The notes: generated from the sequence alone by a model not told the origin. Shown: positions 55,289 through 64,000, numbered from the stretch's first letter. The stretch: DNA of 64,000 nucleotides from Teredinibacter waterburyi (GCF_001922985.1 NZ_MRUH01000121.1:62001-126000); one strand, 5' to 3'. Made by a program: numbers and translations.

Positions 55289-56626
55289 ATGTCACTAGAT
55301 AGTAAGGTCGTTTGGTCGGAGGGAATGTTTCTCAACCCCCAGCACTTTCAACAACAGGAACGCTACTTCGAGCGCTACGTAAATGGCAAATGTAATGCCT
55401 ATGGCGCCTATGGTTGGGGAGTGCAGCAGTTTGAAATCGACCAAGAGCTGCTCAAACTTGGCAAGATCTCGGTTAGCAGCGCCGGTGGCGTTTTTCCTGA
55501 TGGAACCCCATTTAATGTTCCCTCGGTAGACGATGCCCCTGCGGTAATGGATGTGCCGGAAAATACCCACAACGCTATTGTTTATTTGGCTGTACCGGTG
55601 CGACGCCCTGGCGCTGTCGATATATTGCCAGAAGAGGGTGGTATCGGGCTTGCTCGCTTCTTGCAAACCGGTCAGCAGGTGCGCGATGTAACGGTAGAAG
55701 GTGGTGATAATCTCGATATTAAAGTCGCAAAATTAAATTTAAAGTTGCTGCTGGAAACCGATGATCGTAGCGGTTATGCCTGTATAGGTGTGCTGCGAAT
55801 ATCGGAATCGCGGGATGACAAAAATGTCTTGCTTGACGACCAATATATTCCAACTTGTTTAGATTGTAGGTGTACGCCGCGACTATCTGGTTTTCTCACT
55901 GAGTTAGCGGGTATGCTGCATCACCGCGGTACGTCTATAGCGGGCCGATTGGCCGATGCTCGACGCGGCGGTACCGCAGAAATTGCCGACTATATGATGC
56001 TGCAGCTTATTAACCGAATAGAGCCGCTCACCAATCATTTGTCGCGCATTCAAGGTTTGCACCCTTTACAAATGTATTCTGAGCTTGTGCAGATGGCAGG
56101 TGAGATGGCGACGTTTGTAGCGACCAGTAAGCGACCGGCAGATTTTCCCGTGTATTTGCATGATAATTTACAAGCTACCTTCACCCCAGTACTCGCCGAT
56201 TTGCGCTCGAGCTTGTCGATGGTCTACGAGCAAACAGCTATATCGATGGCTCTTGTAGAGAAAAAATATGGCATTCGAGTGGCCGAAATTACCGACCGTA
56301 CTCTACTTGATTCCGCAAGTTACGTTTTGGCCGTGCGGGCCGATGTGGCCGAAGGTGTGTTACGTACACACTTCCCCGCGCAGATAAAACTGGGCCCGGT
56401 TGAACGCATTCGCCAGTTGGTTAACGCTGCCATGCCGGGCATTCAGTTAAAGCCTTTACCTGTCGCACCACGACAAATTCCTTACCGTTCTGGTTATACC
56501 TATTTCGAGTTAGAAAAACAGAATGCTTTCTGGAAAGAATTGCAATCCTCGGGTGGCTTCGCTCTCCATGTCGGTGGCGATTTCCCTGGTTTGGAAATGG
56601 AGTTTTGGGCGATTCGTCAGTCATAA
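55289..56626 (+). CDS. tssK: T6SS baseplate-membrane connector TssK
   Basis: TssK (445 aa) trimerises and links the baseplate to TssL/TssM. The N-terminus is canonical (KVVWSEGMFLNPQHFQQQER, YFERYV), with the phage receptor-binding-like shoulder domain. LHPLQMYSELVQMAGEMATF (about 262-281) and the C-terminal LPVAPRQIPYRSGYTYFELE region (about 392-411) are also conserved. It is full length. Followed by 134 bp with direct repeats before tssL. Confidence 0.95.
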   Translation: MSLDSKVVWSEGMFLNPQHFQQQERYFERYVNGKCNAYGAYGWGVQQFEIDQELLKLGKISVSSAGGVFPDGTPFNVPSVDDAPAVMDVPENTHNAIVYLAVPVRRPGAVDILPEEGGIGLARFLQTGQQVRDVTVEGGDNLDIKVAKLNLKLLLETDDRSGYACIGVLRISESRDDKNVLLDDQYIPTCLDCRCTPRLSGFLTELAGMLHHRGTSIAGRLADARRGGTAEIADYMMLQLINRIEPLTNHLSRIQGLHPLQMYSELVQMAGEMATFVATSKRPADFPVYLHDNLQATFTPVLADLRSSLSMVYEQTAISMALVEKKYGIRVAEITDRTLLDSASYVLAVRADVAEGVLRTHFPAQIKLGPVERIRQLVNAAMPGIQLKPLPVAPRQIPYRSGYTYFELEKQNAFWKELQSSGGFALHVGGDFPGLEMEFWAIRQS

Positions 56627-56666
56627 TTCTTTAGCTTATGTCGCAAACTTGTTGCGTCTAAGTCAC

Positions 56667-56739
56667 TAGTCGTTATCTGTTAATCGGTTTTTGAATAGTC
56701 GTTATCTGTTGCGACATTATTGTCTATCAAGCCGTTATC
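56667..56739. repeat. Direct repeats between tssK and tssL
   Basis: TAGTCGTTATCTGTT occurs exactly twice (56667-56681 and 56696-56710), 29 bp apart, and its core CGTTATC recurs at 56733-56739. They occupy the only sizeable gap in the fha-tssJKLM run. They could be a tandem regulator site or a slippage duplication. Confidence 0.6.
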
Positions 56740-56760
56740 GTTTTTGTTTAGGAGTCTACA

Positions 56761-57699
56761 ATGCCACCGGATAATTCAGATAAAACAGTCTTTCAGCAAC
56801 CCGCTCCCGGGGCTGATCGCACTGTGATGAAACCAATGCCCGGACGACGTGGTGGCGCTGCACCGACCCCCGGTGGCAACACTCAGCAGGGCCATAGACC
56901 TGCGCCCGGTGGGCAGTCGCGGCAGGGCATGGTGCCGCCGACGGTCAATATCGAAGCGACTTACTTCCGCACATCGCATGGCCTCAACCCGCTAGTAAAT
57001 GCTGCGTCCGCCCTGTTGGCCGTGCTAGAGAAAGTTCGCCACGCAATGAACCACGACAATGTCTCGGCGTTGCACCAGCGTTTGGTTAATGAAATGCGAG
57101 CCTTCGAGACGCGCGCGCGTGAACAGGGAGCTCGCCAAGAAATAATTTTGTCGGCTCGTTATGTTATGTGTTCCGCACTGGATGAGGCGATCCTCAATAC
57201 GCCTTGGGGAAGCGAGAGCGCATGGGGTCAGCGCACACTGCTTACGGTTTTCCACAACGAGGCGTCCGGCGGAGAAAAGGTATTCTTGATTCTGGATCGA
57301 ATGCGTCAATCGCCTGCCGAAAATTTAAATATGCTTGAGTTAATCTACGTGTGTTTGTGCATGGGATTCGAAGGCAAGTATCGGTTACAGCAGCGCGGTC
57401 GCGATTCGATCGAACAAATGAAAGACGAATTGTTTACCGTTATCCGCAGCTATCGTGGCGAGTATGAGCGCACATTGGCTTCGCGTTGGCAGGGCCTTGG
57501 TAACGTCCGTAAAACCCTAGCCGAATATTTGCCAACCTGGGTGGTTGCCACCATTGCCGTTACGATTATCTTTTTTGGTTATACCGGCTTCCGCTATTGG
57601 TTGTATGAGTCGGCAACCCCTGTAGCAGACCAGCTCCACACTATTACCCTAGACGCCCTGCCTGACGTTCCGTCAGCAACGGATAATCAGAATAAATAA
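56761..57699 (+). CDS. tssL: T6SS inner-membrane protein TssL (DotU family)
   Basis: TssL (312 aa) forms the inner-membrane complex with TssM. The DotU domain spans about 70-250 (NPLVNAASALLAVLEKVR, RYVMCSALDEAILNTPWG, SLLTVFHNEASGGEKVF-like, ELIYVCLCMGFEGKYRL). A single C-terminal transmembrane helix lies near 260-280 (WVVATIAVTIIFFGYTGFRY); no peptidoglycan-binding domain is present. The disordered N-terminus has two threonine motifs, SDKTVF (Thr9) and ADRTVM (Thr21). In Agrobacterium a TssL N-terminal threonine is phosphorylated by PpkA and bound by Fha; these residues are good candidates for the same switch. Start ATG with AGGAG. Confidence 0.94.
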   Translation: MPPDNSDKTVFQQPAPGADRTVMKPMPGRRGGAAPTPGGNTQQGHRPAPGGQSRQGMVPPTVNIEATYFRTSHGLNPLVNAASALLAVLEKVRHAMNHDNVSALHQRLVNEMRAFETRAREQGARQEIILSARYVMCSALDEAILNTPWGSESAWGQRTLLTVFHNEASGGEKVFLILDRMRQSPAENLNMLELIYVCLCMGFEGKYRLQQRGRDSIEQMKDELFTVIRSYRGEYERTLASRWQGLGNVRKTLAEYLPTWVVATIAVTIIFFGYTGFRYWLYESATPVADQLHTITLDALPDVPSATDNQNK

Positions 57700-57717
57700 A
57701 AAGTTAACCTTTATATT

Positions 57718-60700
57718 ATGAAGCGAATATTAAGTTTTCTTACTCACCCTATTGTTATTTCCCTGCTTGGGCTTTTACTGCTGTCGCTGTTGGTATGGTT
57801 TGGTGGCCCGTATATAAAGTTTGGCGAAAACAATGCGGCGCCACTTGGCGGTACTGTCGCGCGCTTGATTACCATAATGGTGTTAATTGTATTGTGGGGT
57901 CTAAATAATTTACGTGTGCAGTTACAGAATAAAAAAAGCAACCAAGGCTTGGTCGACGATATTCAGCAAAATCAGGCTGACTCTCCGAAAGATATTGGTT
58001 CGGGGCAAGCGGCCGACGAAATAGAGCAAATCAATACGCGCTTTGTTGATGCTTTGGCTACTTTAAAAAAGTTACGATTTAAGGGTAAGGGCCGTAGTAA
58101 GGCGCTATATGAATTACCTTGGTATATTATTGTCGGGCCACCTGGGTCCGGTAAAACCACGGCGTTAGTTAACTCTGGTTTGGACTTCCCGCTCGCGGAT
58201 ACATTTGGCAAAGGCGCTCTGCAGGGAGTCGGCGGTACGCGTAATTGCGACTGGTGGTTTACCAACGACGCTGTACTTATCGACACCGCAGGTCGTTACA
58301 CCACTCAAGATAGCCACCGCGTCATTGATAGTTCCGCTTGGGAAGGCTTCTTAAATTTATTGAAGCGCAATCGCCGTCGCCGCCCGATTAACGGCGCGAT
58401 TGTGGCGATTAGTTTGCATGACCTGCTCACTCAAACGGAAGAGGAGCGAATTCTACACGCGAAAACAATACGTACCCGTCTCGACGAATTGATGGATAAG
58501 CTGCAAATTCGCTTCCCTGTTTATTTAATGTTTACCAAAGCCGATATGGTGTCTGGATTTTCTGAATTTTTTGAAGATCTAGGGCGTGAGGATCGCGATC
58601 AAGTGTGGGGCTTGTCGTTACCCAATGCTCCGCAAGAAGGGCAATCACCAGACTTCGATTTCATGAGTGAAGAATTGAATGCGCTGGTGTCGCGCCTTTA
58701 TGACCGCGTTTTATTTCGCATGCATCAAGAACGCGATAGTAAACGTCGTGGTGCGATCTATGGTTTTCCGCAGCAAATGGAAAACTTGAAAGATATTGTT
58801 GAGTCTTTTGTCCGCCAAACCTTTGTGCAGAACCGTTTTCGTTTCCAGCCTTACCTGCGCGGTGTCTATTTCTCAAGTGGTACTCAAGACGGCACGCCAA
58901 TCGATCGTTTGATGACATCGGTGTCGGCGAATTTCGGCTTTTCTCGTGATGTTTCACGGGCGGCGAATCAACAGGGTAAAAGCTATTTTTTAACCCGATT
59001 GTTTCGTGAGGTAATTTTCCCCGAGCAGGAGTTGGTCGGCTCGAATGTGAAATATGAAAAATTTATTCGCTGGGCACAACGTGGTGCGTTTGTTGGGATG
59101 GCAGTTATCACGATTGGATTAATGGTCGTATGGAGTGCAAGTATTACCCGACACAAAATGTACATGAGCGAAGTGTCCGAAAAGCTTGCTGAATTTGACC
59201 TTGAGAACAAAAAGCTCAGCCCTTGGAATAAAGATGTTCGCGCCGTGTTGCCGCCGCTCAATGCACTTGCTAACGCCAGTATTGTGTACGATCAAGAAGA
59301 GCATCCCTGGCTGTCAGGTTTCGGCTTGTATGACGGCCGTGTTGACGACGAAGCGAATCGCGCCTATCAGACACATCTACGAACCACCTTTCAGCCAAAG
59401 TTGTTGGAAGCCTTAGAGCAGGTGTTGAGCCGTGGTCATGAAGGTGGAGACTTATACAATACCTTCCGCATTTATATGATGTTCAATAAGCTCGACAAGA
59501 TGGAAGTGCCAATGGTACAGGAGTGGTTCGAGTCGGAGTGGGACACGCGCTTTCAAGGTGAAGCTACTCGTCGTCAGGAACTAAAAGCTCATCTTAAGGC
59601 TTTGCTTGCCTTGGAGTTACAGCCTGCCGAACTCAACAAAACGATCGTTGCACAAACGCGCTCACTATTGCTACGGGTACCGGTATCGCAGCGAATTTAT
59701 AGCCGCATAAAATCTAAGCCCGAGTACTCTCAAAAAGTGGATATGCTCAACTACATGGGCGCTTCGGTACGCAGTAGTTTCCAGATTTCTGATGATGCGG
59801 CACGAGCGTTAAGCGTTCCTATGTTGTATACCATTGACGGTTATCGTTCTGTTGATCTGTCGGCGTCGGCGTCTGTGATTACCGATATTGTGAGTGAACG
59901 TTGGTTGTTAACAGACGACGATAAAGAAAAAGTTGATTTTGTAAGTGAAGATTTAGATGAAATCAGCAAGGAAGTGAAAGATTTATACCTCGCAGACTAC
60001 GGAAAAATTTGGCACGACGCCTTGGCTTCTTTAGAGGTAACTCAATTTGATGACTTGCGCGATGCTAAAAAAATCCTAACGGAATTTAGTGACCCGGTAT
60101 ATTCGCCTTTACGTGCAGTGCTACAAGTAGGCGTTAGCAATACACAGCTAACACCTGCAGCCCTAGCAACGGTAGCGGACTACGAATCGGAAAGCCGCAC
60201 GGCAAAACTCGCCAGCTTTGCAGCTAAGCGTGTCGAGACGACTAGTGTAGATAAGCGCTTTAATGATTTGCATTTATTGATGCGCGAATCCTCCCGCGGT
60301 GCCGCACCGGTGGAAGAGGTAATGGAGCGCATTGAAGAAATGCAGCAATTTATCACTGAGGTAAATCTAGCGCCGGAGCCAGGGAAGCGCGCTTTTGAAA
60401 TTGCCCGCGCACGCTTTCAAAATGGGGAAGCTAATCCTATTACCGCGCTTGCGGCCTACGCACAAAGTATGCCCGAGCCGATCGAACCCTGGTTGACCGC
60501 ACTCAGTCGAGAAACTTGGAAGGTGTTGCTACAGTCCGCGCGTCGTCATGTTAACAACGAATGGCGCAATCAGGTGTATGCGCCATATTCCCGTGGATTA
60601 GCAAAGCGCTACCCGTTAAATCGTTCGGCAACCGACGAACTTGCAATGTATGACTTCTCTGAGTTTTTCAAACCAGAGGGAACCATGAAGGTTTTCTATC

Positions 60701-61260
60701 GTGACTATGTGCAACCCTTTGTTAATACCAACGGCAGTTGGAGCAACAAAGTTGTCGACCGATACAGCATTGGTTTTGGTGGCGAAACGCTTAATCAAAT
60801 TCGGAATGCATTAAGTATTACCGATATTTTCTTTAAGGCCGGTGCGGAAGTGCCCTCAATGGGATTGGAGTTGCGGCCACTTAGCATGAACGAGCGCGAT
60901 GTACGCTTTATGTTGGAACTTGGAGTAGACCGGCTCAGCTACACTCACGGCCCGCGCTTTTGGAAGCCGGTAACCTGGTCGGGTGAAGATGATAACAGTC
61001 GTGTGCGTATGGTGTTTGAAGATGTCGACGACCGCAGTTATGAGCGCACTTTCACTGGGCCTTGGGCTTGGTTCCGATTGATGGATGCCTCTGATTTAAA
61101 AAATACAACGCGCTCAAATGTGTACCAAATCACTTTCCGTGTTGGCGATGCGCGCGACCCAGATTCACGCTCTATTGTGTATGAAGGCAGAGCCAAGAGT
61201 GTGAAGAATCCATTTGCGAGCAACGTATTGAGCTCGTTCCGTTGTCCGGAGTCGATCTAG
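57718..61260 (+). CDS. tssM: T6SS inner-membrane protein TssM (IcmF family)
   Basis: TssM (1180 aa) spans the envelope and binds TssJ. Two N-terminal transmembrane helices (about 10-30 and 44-62), a cytoplasmic NTPase domain with intact Walker A VGPPGSGKTTALVNSG (about 139-154) and DTAGRYTTQD Walker B/G3 region, a third transmembrane helix near 460-480 (VGMAVITIGLMVVWSA), then a large periplasmic part ending in the IcmF C-terminal beta domain (GPWAWFRLMDAS near residue 1118). It overlaps the usual position of tagF: the stop codon abuts the GTG start of that gene. Confidence 0.95.
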   Translation: MKRILSFLTHPIVISLLGLLLLSLLVWFGGPYIKFGENNAAPLGGTVARLITIMVLIVLWGLNNLRVQLQNKKSNQGLVDDIQQNQADSPKDIGSGQAADEIEQINTRFVDALATLKKLRFKGKGRSKALYELPWYIIVGPPGSGKTTALVNSGLDFPLADTFGKGALQGVGGTRNCDWWFTNDAVLIDTAGRYTTQDSHRVIDSSAWEGFLNLLKRNRRRRPINGAIVAISLHDLLTQTEEERILHAKTIRTRLDELMDKLQIRFPVYLMFTKADMVSGFSEFFEDLGREDRDQVWGLSLPNAPQEGQSPDFDFMSEELNALVSRLYDRVLFRMHQERDSKRRGAIYGFPQQMENLKDIVESFVRQTFVQNRFRFQPYLRGVYFSSGTQDGTPIDRLMTSVSANFGFSRDVSRAANQQGKSYFLTRLFREVIFPEQELVGSNVKYEKFIRWAQRGAFVGMAVITIGLMVVWSASITRHKMYMSEVSEKLAEFDLENKKLSPWNKDVRAVLPPLNALANASIVYDQEEHPWLSGFGLYDGRVDDEANRAYQTHLRTTFQPKLLEALEQVLSRGHEGGDLYNTFRIYMMFNKLDKMEVPMVQEWFESEWDTRFQGEATRRQELKAHLKALLALELQPAELNKTIVAQTRSLLLRVPVSQRIYSRIKSKPEYSQKVDMLNYMGASVRSSFQISDDAARALSVPMLYTIDGYRSVDLSASASVITDIVSERWLLTDDDKEKVDFVSEDLDEISKEVKDLYLADYGKIWHDALASLEVTQFDDLRDAKKILTEFSDPVYSPLRAVLQVGVSNTQLTPAALATVADYESESRTAKLASFAAKRVETTSVDKRFNDLHLLMRESSRGAAPVEEVMERIEEMQQFITEVNLAPEPGKRAFEIARARFQNGEANPITALAAYAQSMPEPIEPWLTALSRETWKVLLQSARRHVNNEWRNQVYAPYSRGLAKRYPLNRSATDELAMYDFSEFFKPEGTMKVFYRDYVQPFVNTNGSWSNKVVDRYSIGFGGETLNQIRNALSITDIFFKAGAEVPSMGLELRPLSMNERDVRFMLELGVDRLSYTHGPRFWKPVTWSGEDDNSRVRMVFEDVDDRSYERTFTGPWAWFRLMDASDLKNTTRSNVYQITFRVGDARDPDSRSIVYEGRAKSVKNPFASNVLSSFRCPESI

Positions 61261-62618
61261 TGAGTGGCATGGCAGGTACAGGTTTGTTCGGTAAGCTACC
61301 GGCGTATGGCGATTTTATTTATCGCGACCTGCCATCAGATTTTATTCAAGTTCTCGATACTTTTTTGCAGGGGCTCGTCGGTGGTTCACGCGAGCAATTG
61401 GGCGAAACTTGGTTAGATATTTACCTTACCAGCCCGATATGGCGTTTTGCTTTTTCAGAGGGTGTGGTTGATGGGCAGTCCTGGGCTGGTCTGTTTTTGC
61501 CTAGTGTCGATCGTGTTGGCCGCTATTTTCCGTTCGCGATTGCGCGCCCGTTACCTGTGGGCGCATCGCCGACCGACTTTATTGCTAGTCAGGGCCCTTG
61601 GTTTGATGCCATGGAAGATCTAGCTTTACGTGCCCTCGAGGGTGAGTTAAATATCGATGAATTACTGGCAGAAATGAATCTCGAACATCGAGATGCCATG
61701 GCTCACTATCAGCGTCTCGGCGAGGTGTCCGCGCCGTCGAAAATGGTGGTGACACTAGCGCAAGATAATTTTTCTACGGTAGGCACTATGCCGTTGTTAT
61801 TAGACAGCTGTTTGAAGTCGGCGCTGCCTAGTTACAGCGTTTGGTCAACGCGCGGCTCTGAGTATGTGGAGCCCTGTGTATTTGTCAGTCAGAATCTGCC
61901 GAGTATTGGTGGTATTGCCGCCATGATTGACGGTCGCTGGCAGGACTGGGGTTGGCAACAACCCTTTAGCGTTGTTGCCGAAGCGCACGTTAGCGCAGCG
62001 CTGCTGCCCGGTGATATTAATGTGGGTGATCGAGATAGCGACGGACTAGCTTTGATGGCTGGTGAGAACGCTGTTATCCCGCTTGAAGATAACGAGATTC
62101 CGCGCGGTGAGGATTTAGCTGTTGCTGACACTCATCTAGATTTTGTTGGAGACGCCATGCCTCGGAGTCTTAGTGAGGTTGATGATCTCGACGATTTCGA
62201 AAGTACAACCGCTGCGTCGCTAGCACCGTTAGATATAGATTATGTTGCACCGGGAAGCGCGGTTCCCGATATCGAAAAAATTCCGGCCTCAGTGGAAGCT
62301 GAACTATTGGGGCGTACGCCGAGCGATGATGATTTATCGCCGGACGAAGATAGACGTGTGAGCGAACTAGATGAATTAAGTTTGCTTGAACTTGTTTCCG
62401 GTGTGGAAGGCGATCAAGGGTTGCCAGCTAAGCCAGAGCAAGAGCCATCGGTTACAGGTAGTGGCCCTAAAAATACTGAAGGGGACGAGCCACTGGTAAC
62501 AGATGCGTTTGACCCTAGCGCTTGGTCTAATGACGAATGGGCTGCAGACCAAGACTGGACACCCGAGAACAAGGATTGGGATCCGGAAGCGCACGATTGG
62601 AGTAAAAAAAATGAGTGA
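61260..62618 (+). CDS. tagF: T6SS-associated protein TagF with long acidic C-terminal extension
   Basis: The first 220 or so residues are TagF (GLFGKLPAYGDFIYRDLPSD, LPSVDRVGRYFPFAIARPLP), a family that posttranslationally represses T6SS, in some species by acting on Fha. The remaining half (about 230-452) is acidic and low complexity, ending in five tryptophans spaced 5-7 residues apart within Asp/Glu-rich sequence. The GTG at 61260 has a GGAG site 8 nt upstream and overlaps the tssM TAG; ATG 61269 and TTG 61242 are alternatives. The stop overlaps the pppA start (ATGAGTGA), implying translational coupling. TagF is usually about 200-250 residues, so the tail is unusual. Confidence 0.9.
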   Translation: MSGMAGTGLFGKLPAYGDFIYRDLPSDFIQVLDTFLQGLVGGSREQLGETWLDIYLTSPIWRFAFSEGVVDGQSWAGLFLPSVDRVGRYFPFAIARPLPVGASPTDFIASQGPWFDAMEDLALRALEGELNIDELLAEMNLEHRDAMAHYQRLGEVSAPSKMVVTLAQDNFSTVGTMPLLLDSCLKSALPSYSVWSTRGSEYVEPCVFVSQNLPSIGGIAAMIDGRWQDWGWQQPFSVVAEAHVSAALLPGDINVGDRDSDGLALMAGENAVIPLEDNEIPRGEDLAVADTHLDFVGDAMPRSLSEVDDLDDFESTTAASLAPLDIDYVAPGSAVPDIEKIPASVEAELLGRTPSDDDLSPDEDRRVSELDELSLLELVSGVEGDQGLPAKPEQEPSVTGSGPKNTEGDEPLVTDAFDPSAWSNDEWAADQDWTPENKDWDPEAHDWSKKNE

Positions 62619-63360
62619 CACGGCTTTTCGCCCTATCGAGTGGATCAGTGCTAGCCAAACCGATGTGGGTACCGTACGCAGTGTTAATGAAGACTCCTTC
62701 CACGTTAATCAGCAATCTGGCCTATGGGTTGTCGCCGATGGAATGGGGGGCCACGAAGTTGGTGACGTCGCTTCAACAAAAATTATTGAAGCACTCGAGC
62801 GAGTTCCGAATATTGAATGCTTGAGCGACTATATCGATGCCGTGGAAGATGCGCTGCTGGCAGTTAATCAGGAAATCATAGAATACGCGGACATAATGCT
62901 CGATCACGGCACTATGGGAAGTACGCTAGCGGCTTTGGTGATACGCGGTCGAGTGGGTGTGGCGATTTGGGTTGGCGATTCACGGGTTTACCGTTTTCGC
63001 AATGGTCGCTTGACGCAGTTATCGCGCGACCACAGTCAGGTGCAAGAAATGTTGCGAATGGGCTTGATCAGTGCAGAAGAAGCTGTAAATCATCCGCAAA
63101 GTAATGTCATTACGCGCGCGATTGGTGGTGAGCAAGATCTCTATATTGATCTAGATGTGTTCAGTACACAGATGGGCGATACCTTCCTCATTTGTAGCGA
63201 TGGTCTCTATAACGCGGTAGAAGACGAAGAACTTATTCAATGTCTTAGTGAGCGCGACCTCGAAGGTTGTGCCTTGGATATGTTGGAAATATCCTTAGCG
63301 CATCAAGCAAGTGATAATGTGACGCTTATTGTGGTGCGCGGTGTGCCTGAAAAATTTTAA
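62611..63360 (+). CDS. pppA: PP2C-family Ser/Thr phosphatase (PppA) of the T6SS
   Basis: PppA (249 aa) removes the phosphates that PpkA adds to Fha-binding partners, switching the T6SS off. PP2C metal ligands are in place: VRSVNEDSF (Glu/Asp), WVVADGMGGHEVGD, GTMGSTLAALVI, WVGDSRVYRFRNG, FLICSDGLYN and SDNVTLIVV. The ATG at 62611 gives the canonical start; the upstream in-frame extension to 62503 only reads through the tagF end. Overlap with tagF suggests the two negative regulators are co-produced. Confidence 0.95.
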   Translation: MSDTAFRPIEWISASQTDVGTVRSVNEDSFHVNQQSGLWVVADGMGGHEVGDVASTKIIEALERVPNIECLSDYIDAVEDALLAVNQEIIEYADIMLDHGTMGSTLAALVIRGRVGVAIWVGDSRVYRFRNGRLTQLSRDHSQVQEMLRMGLISAEEAVNHPQSNVITRAIGGEQDLYIDLDVFSTQMGDTFLICSDGLYNAVEDEELIQCLSERDLEGCALDMLEISLAHQASDNVTLIVVRGVPEKF

Positions 63361-63383
63361 AGATAAAGTGAAGATGTATACCT

Positions 63384-64000
63384 ATGGCTGGGTCTGACGA
63401 CGATAACAAAACACGCATACTACCTAAAGGTTCACCTTCGGGTAAGCCCGAGCATACTAGTCAAAACGACAGTCTATGGGGACAGCAAGAACAGTCCGAG
63501 CAGAAGAGAAAACTGTCGCCGACAGAGCAAGCGGGCGTTAAAAAGCCTGCGCCCTCAGCGCCAGTGTCGCCCAGTGATGACAAAACTCGGATGGCGCCTC
63601 GCCCTCAGCGGCCAGTTGTTGCAGACCAAACTCAAGTTGCGGCAGGTAAAAAGACCTTAACCGCAGAGGCCCGCGCGCGCGCGCTAGCGCAGAAAAATAT
63701 GAAGCAGCGCTTGAGCGCAAAATCAGCAGAGGCTGCGCCGGTATCTAAAGCCGGAACTGATCTGGATAAAACTAAATTTAATCCACCATCTCGTCGCGCG
63801 CCATCATCGCAAAAGGTCTCGTCAGCTCAGCAAACGTCACCAAAGCAAACCGTTAATGACGACGACAGTCGCACGCGTTTGGCTCCGCGCGGAAAAGCCA
63901 AAGCAAATCCAGCCGCTGGCAATGATGGAGGCGCAAGCGCGGCGACGCCACCGAATGACAAAACCCAATTCGTTGGACGCACTCGTCCTGGCGCACCTAA
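63384..64000 (+). CDS. Truncated ORF with six D-K/R-T-x-hydrophobic motifs (probable N-terminus of the T6SS kinase or an Fha ligand)
   Basis: The frame from ATG 63384 is open to the window end (about 205 residues). The sequence is disordered (Ala/Pro/Ser/Lys-rich) with no folded domain yet. Six threonine motifs recur: NKTRILP (Thr10), DKTRMAP (Thr68), DQTQVA (Thr83), DKTKFNP (Thr130), SRTRLAP (Thr164) and DKTQFVG (Thr194). They match the two motifs at the start of TssL. Position directly after pppA makes a PpkA-type kinase with a long N-terminal tail the best guess, since pppA-ppkA neighbours are common; a dedicated phospho-scaffold is the alternative. It starts 23 bp after pppA. Confidence 0.6.
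   Translation, partial: MAGSDDDNKTRILPKGSPSGKPEHTSQNDSLWGQQEQSEQKRKLSPTEQAGVKKPAPSAPVSPSDDKTRMAPRPQRPVVADQTQVAAGKKTLTAEARARALAQKNMKQRLSAKSAEAAPVSKAGTDLDKTKFNPPSRRAPSSQKVSSAQQTSPKQTVNDDDSRTRLAPRGKAKANPAAGNDGGASAATPPNDKTQFVGRTRPGAP

Overview
The window looks like a chromosomal segment of a marine, polysaccharide-degrading gammaproteobacterium, most likely Cellvibrionaceae (Teredinibacter/Saccharophagus-like). Three things point there: a trpGDC-vfr-osmC-coq7 block close to the Pseudomonas arrangement, a secreted hydrolase with three CBM10 modules joined by poly-serine linkers, and overall codon and protein character. The assignment is inference; no rRNA or other definitive marker is present.

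Layout. (1) 1-7.9 kb is housekeeping: a partial DUF1631 gene, trpG-trpD-trpC, a Vfr/CRP-type regulator with a probable TTG start, an OsmC-family protein, coq7 and a SulP anion transporter. (2) 8.1-9.3 kb is a secreted CBM10x3 plus GH134-like (beta-mannanase) enzyme. (3) 9.76-23.0 kb is a complete type I-F CRISPR-Cas locus: a WYL regulator, cas1, cas2-3, csy1, csy2, csy3, csy4/cas6f, a leader with a perfect IHF-type site, and an array of 55 repeats and 54 spacers. (4) 23.2-26.9 kb is accessory DNA: an AHH-nuclease toxin with an Imm11 immunity protein directly after the array, then ppk2 and a RES/Xre toxin-antitoxin pair. (5) 27.4-64.0 kb is a large type VI secretion (T6SS) locus. It has an hcp-vgrG-DUF6484-DUF2169-PAAR-like-TIGR02270 delivery operon on the plus strand. 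On the minus strand lie a second AHH/Imm11 pair, a catalytically dead ketosynthase-like protein and a coupled TPR/lipoprotein module, followed by tssA-B-C1-C2-E-F-G-H. On the plus strand are fha, tssJ, K, L, M, tagF, pppA and a truncated ORF at the right edge.

How the genes work together. The T6SS set includes baseplate (TssE/F/G/K), sheath (TssB/TssC, with two TssC paralogues), ClpV, TssA cap, membrane complex (TssJ/L/M), tube (Hcp) and spike (VgrG plus PAAR-like). A threonine-phosphorylation control branch (FHA protein, PP2C phosphatase, TagF) is also present. TssL starts with two D-K/R-T-x-hydrophobic motifs, and the truncated last ORF carries six more, which suggests multivalent phospho-threonine docking of the FHA protein. 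The two AHH/Imm11 pairs are plausible cargo. The strongest leads for something undescribed are this threonine-motif ladder, the dead-ketosynthase/TPR module inside the T6SS locus, the nuclease-immunity pair abutting the CRISPR array with a nuclear-localisation-like tail, and spacer families that appear to sample the same locus repeatedly.
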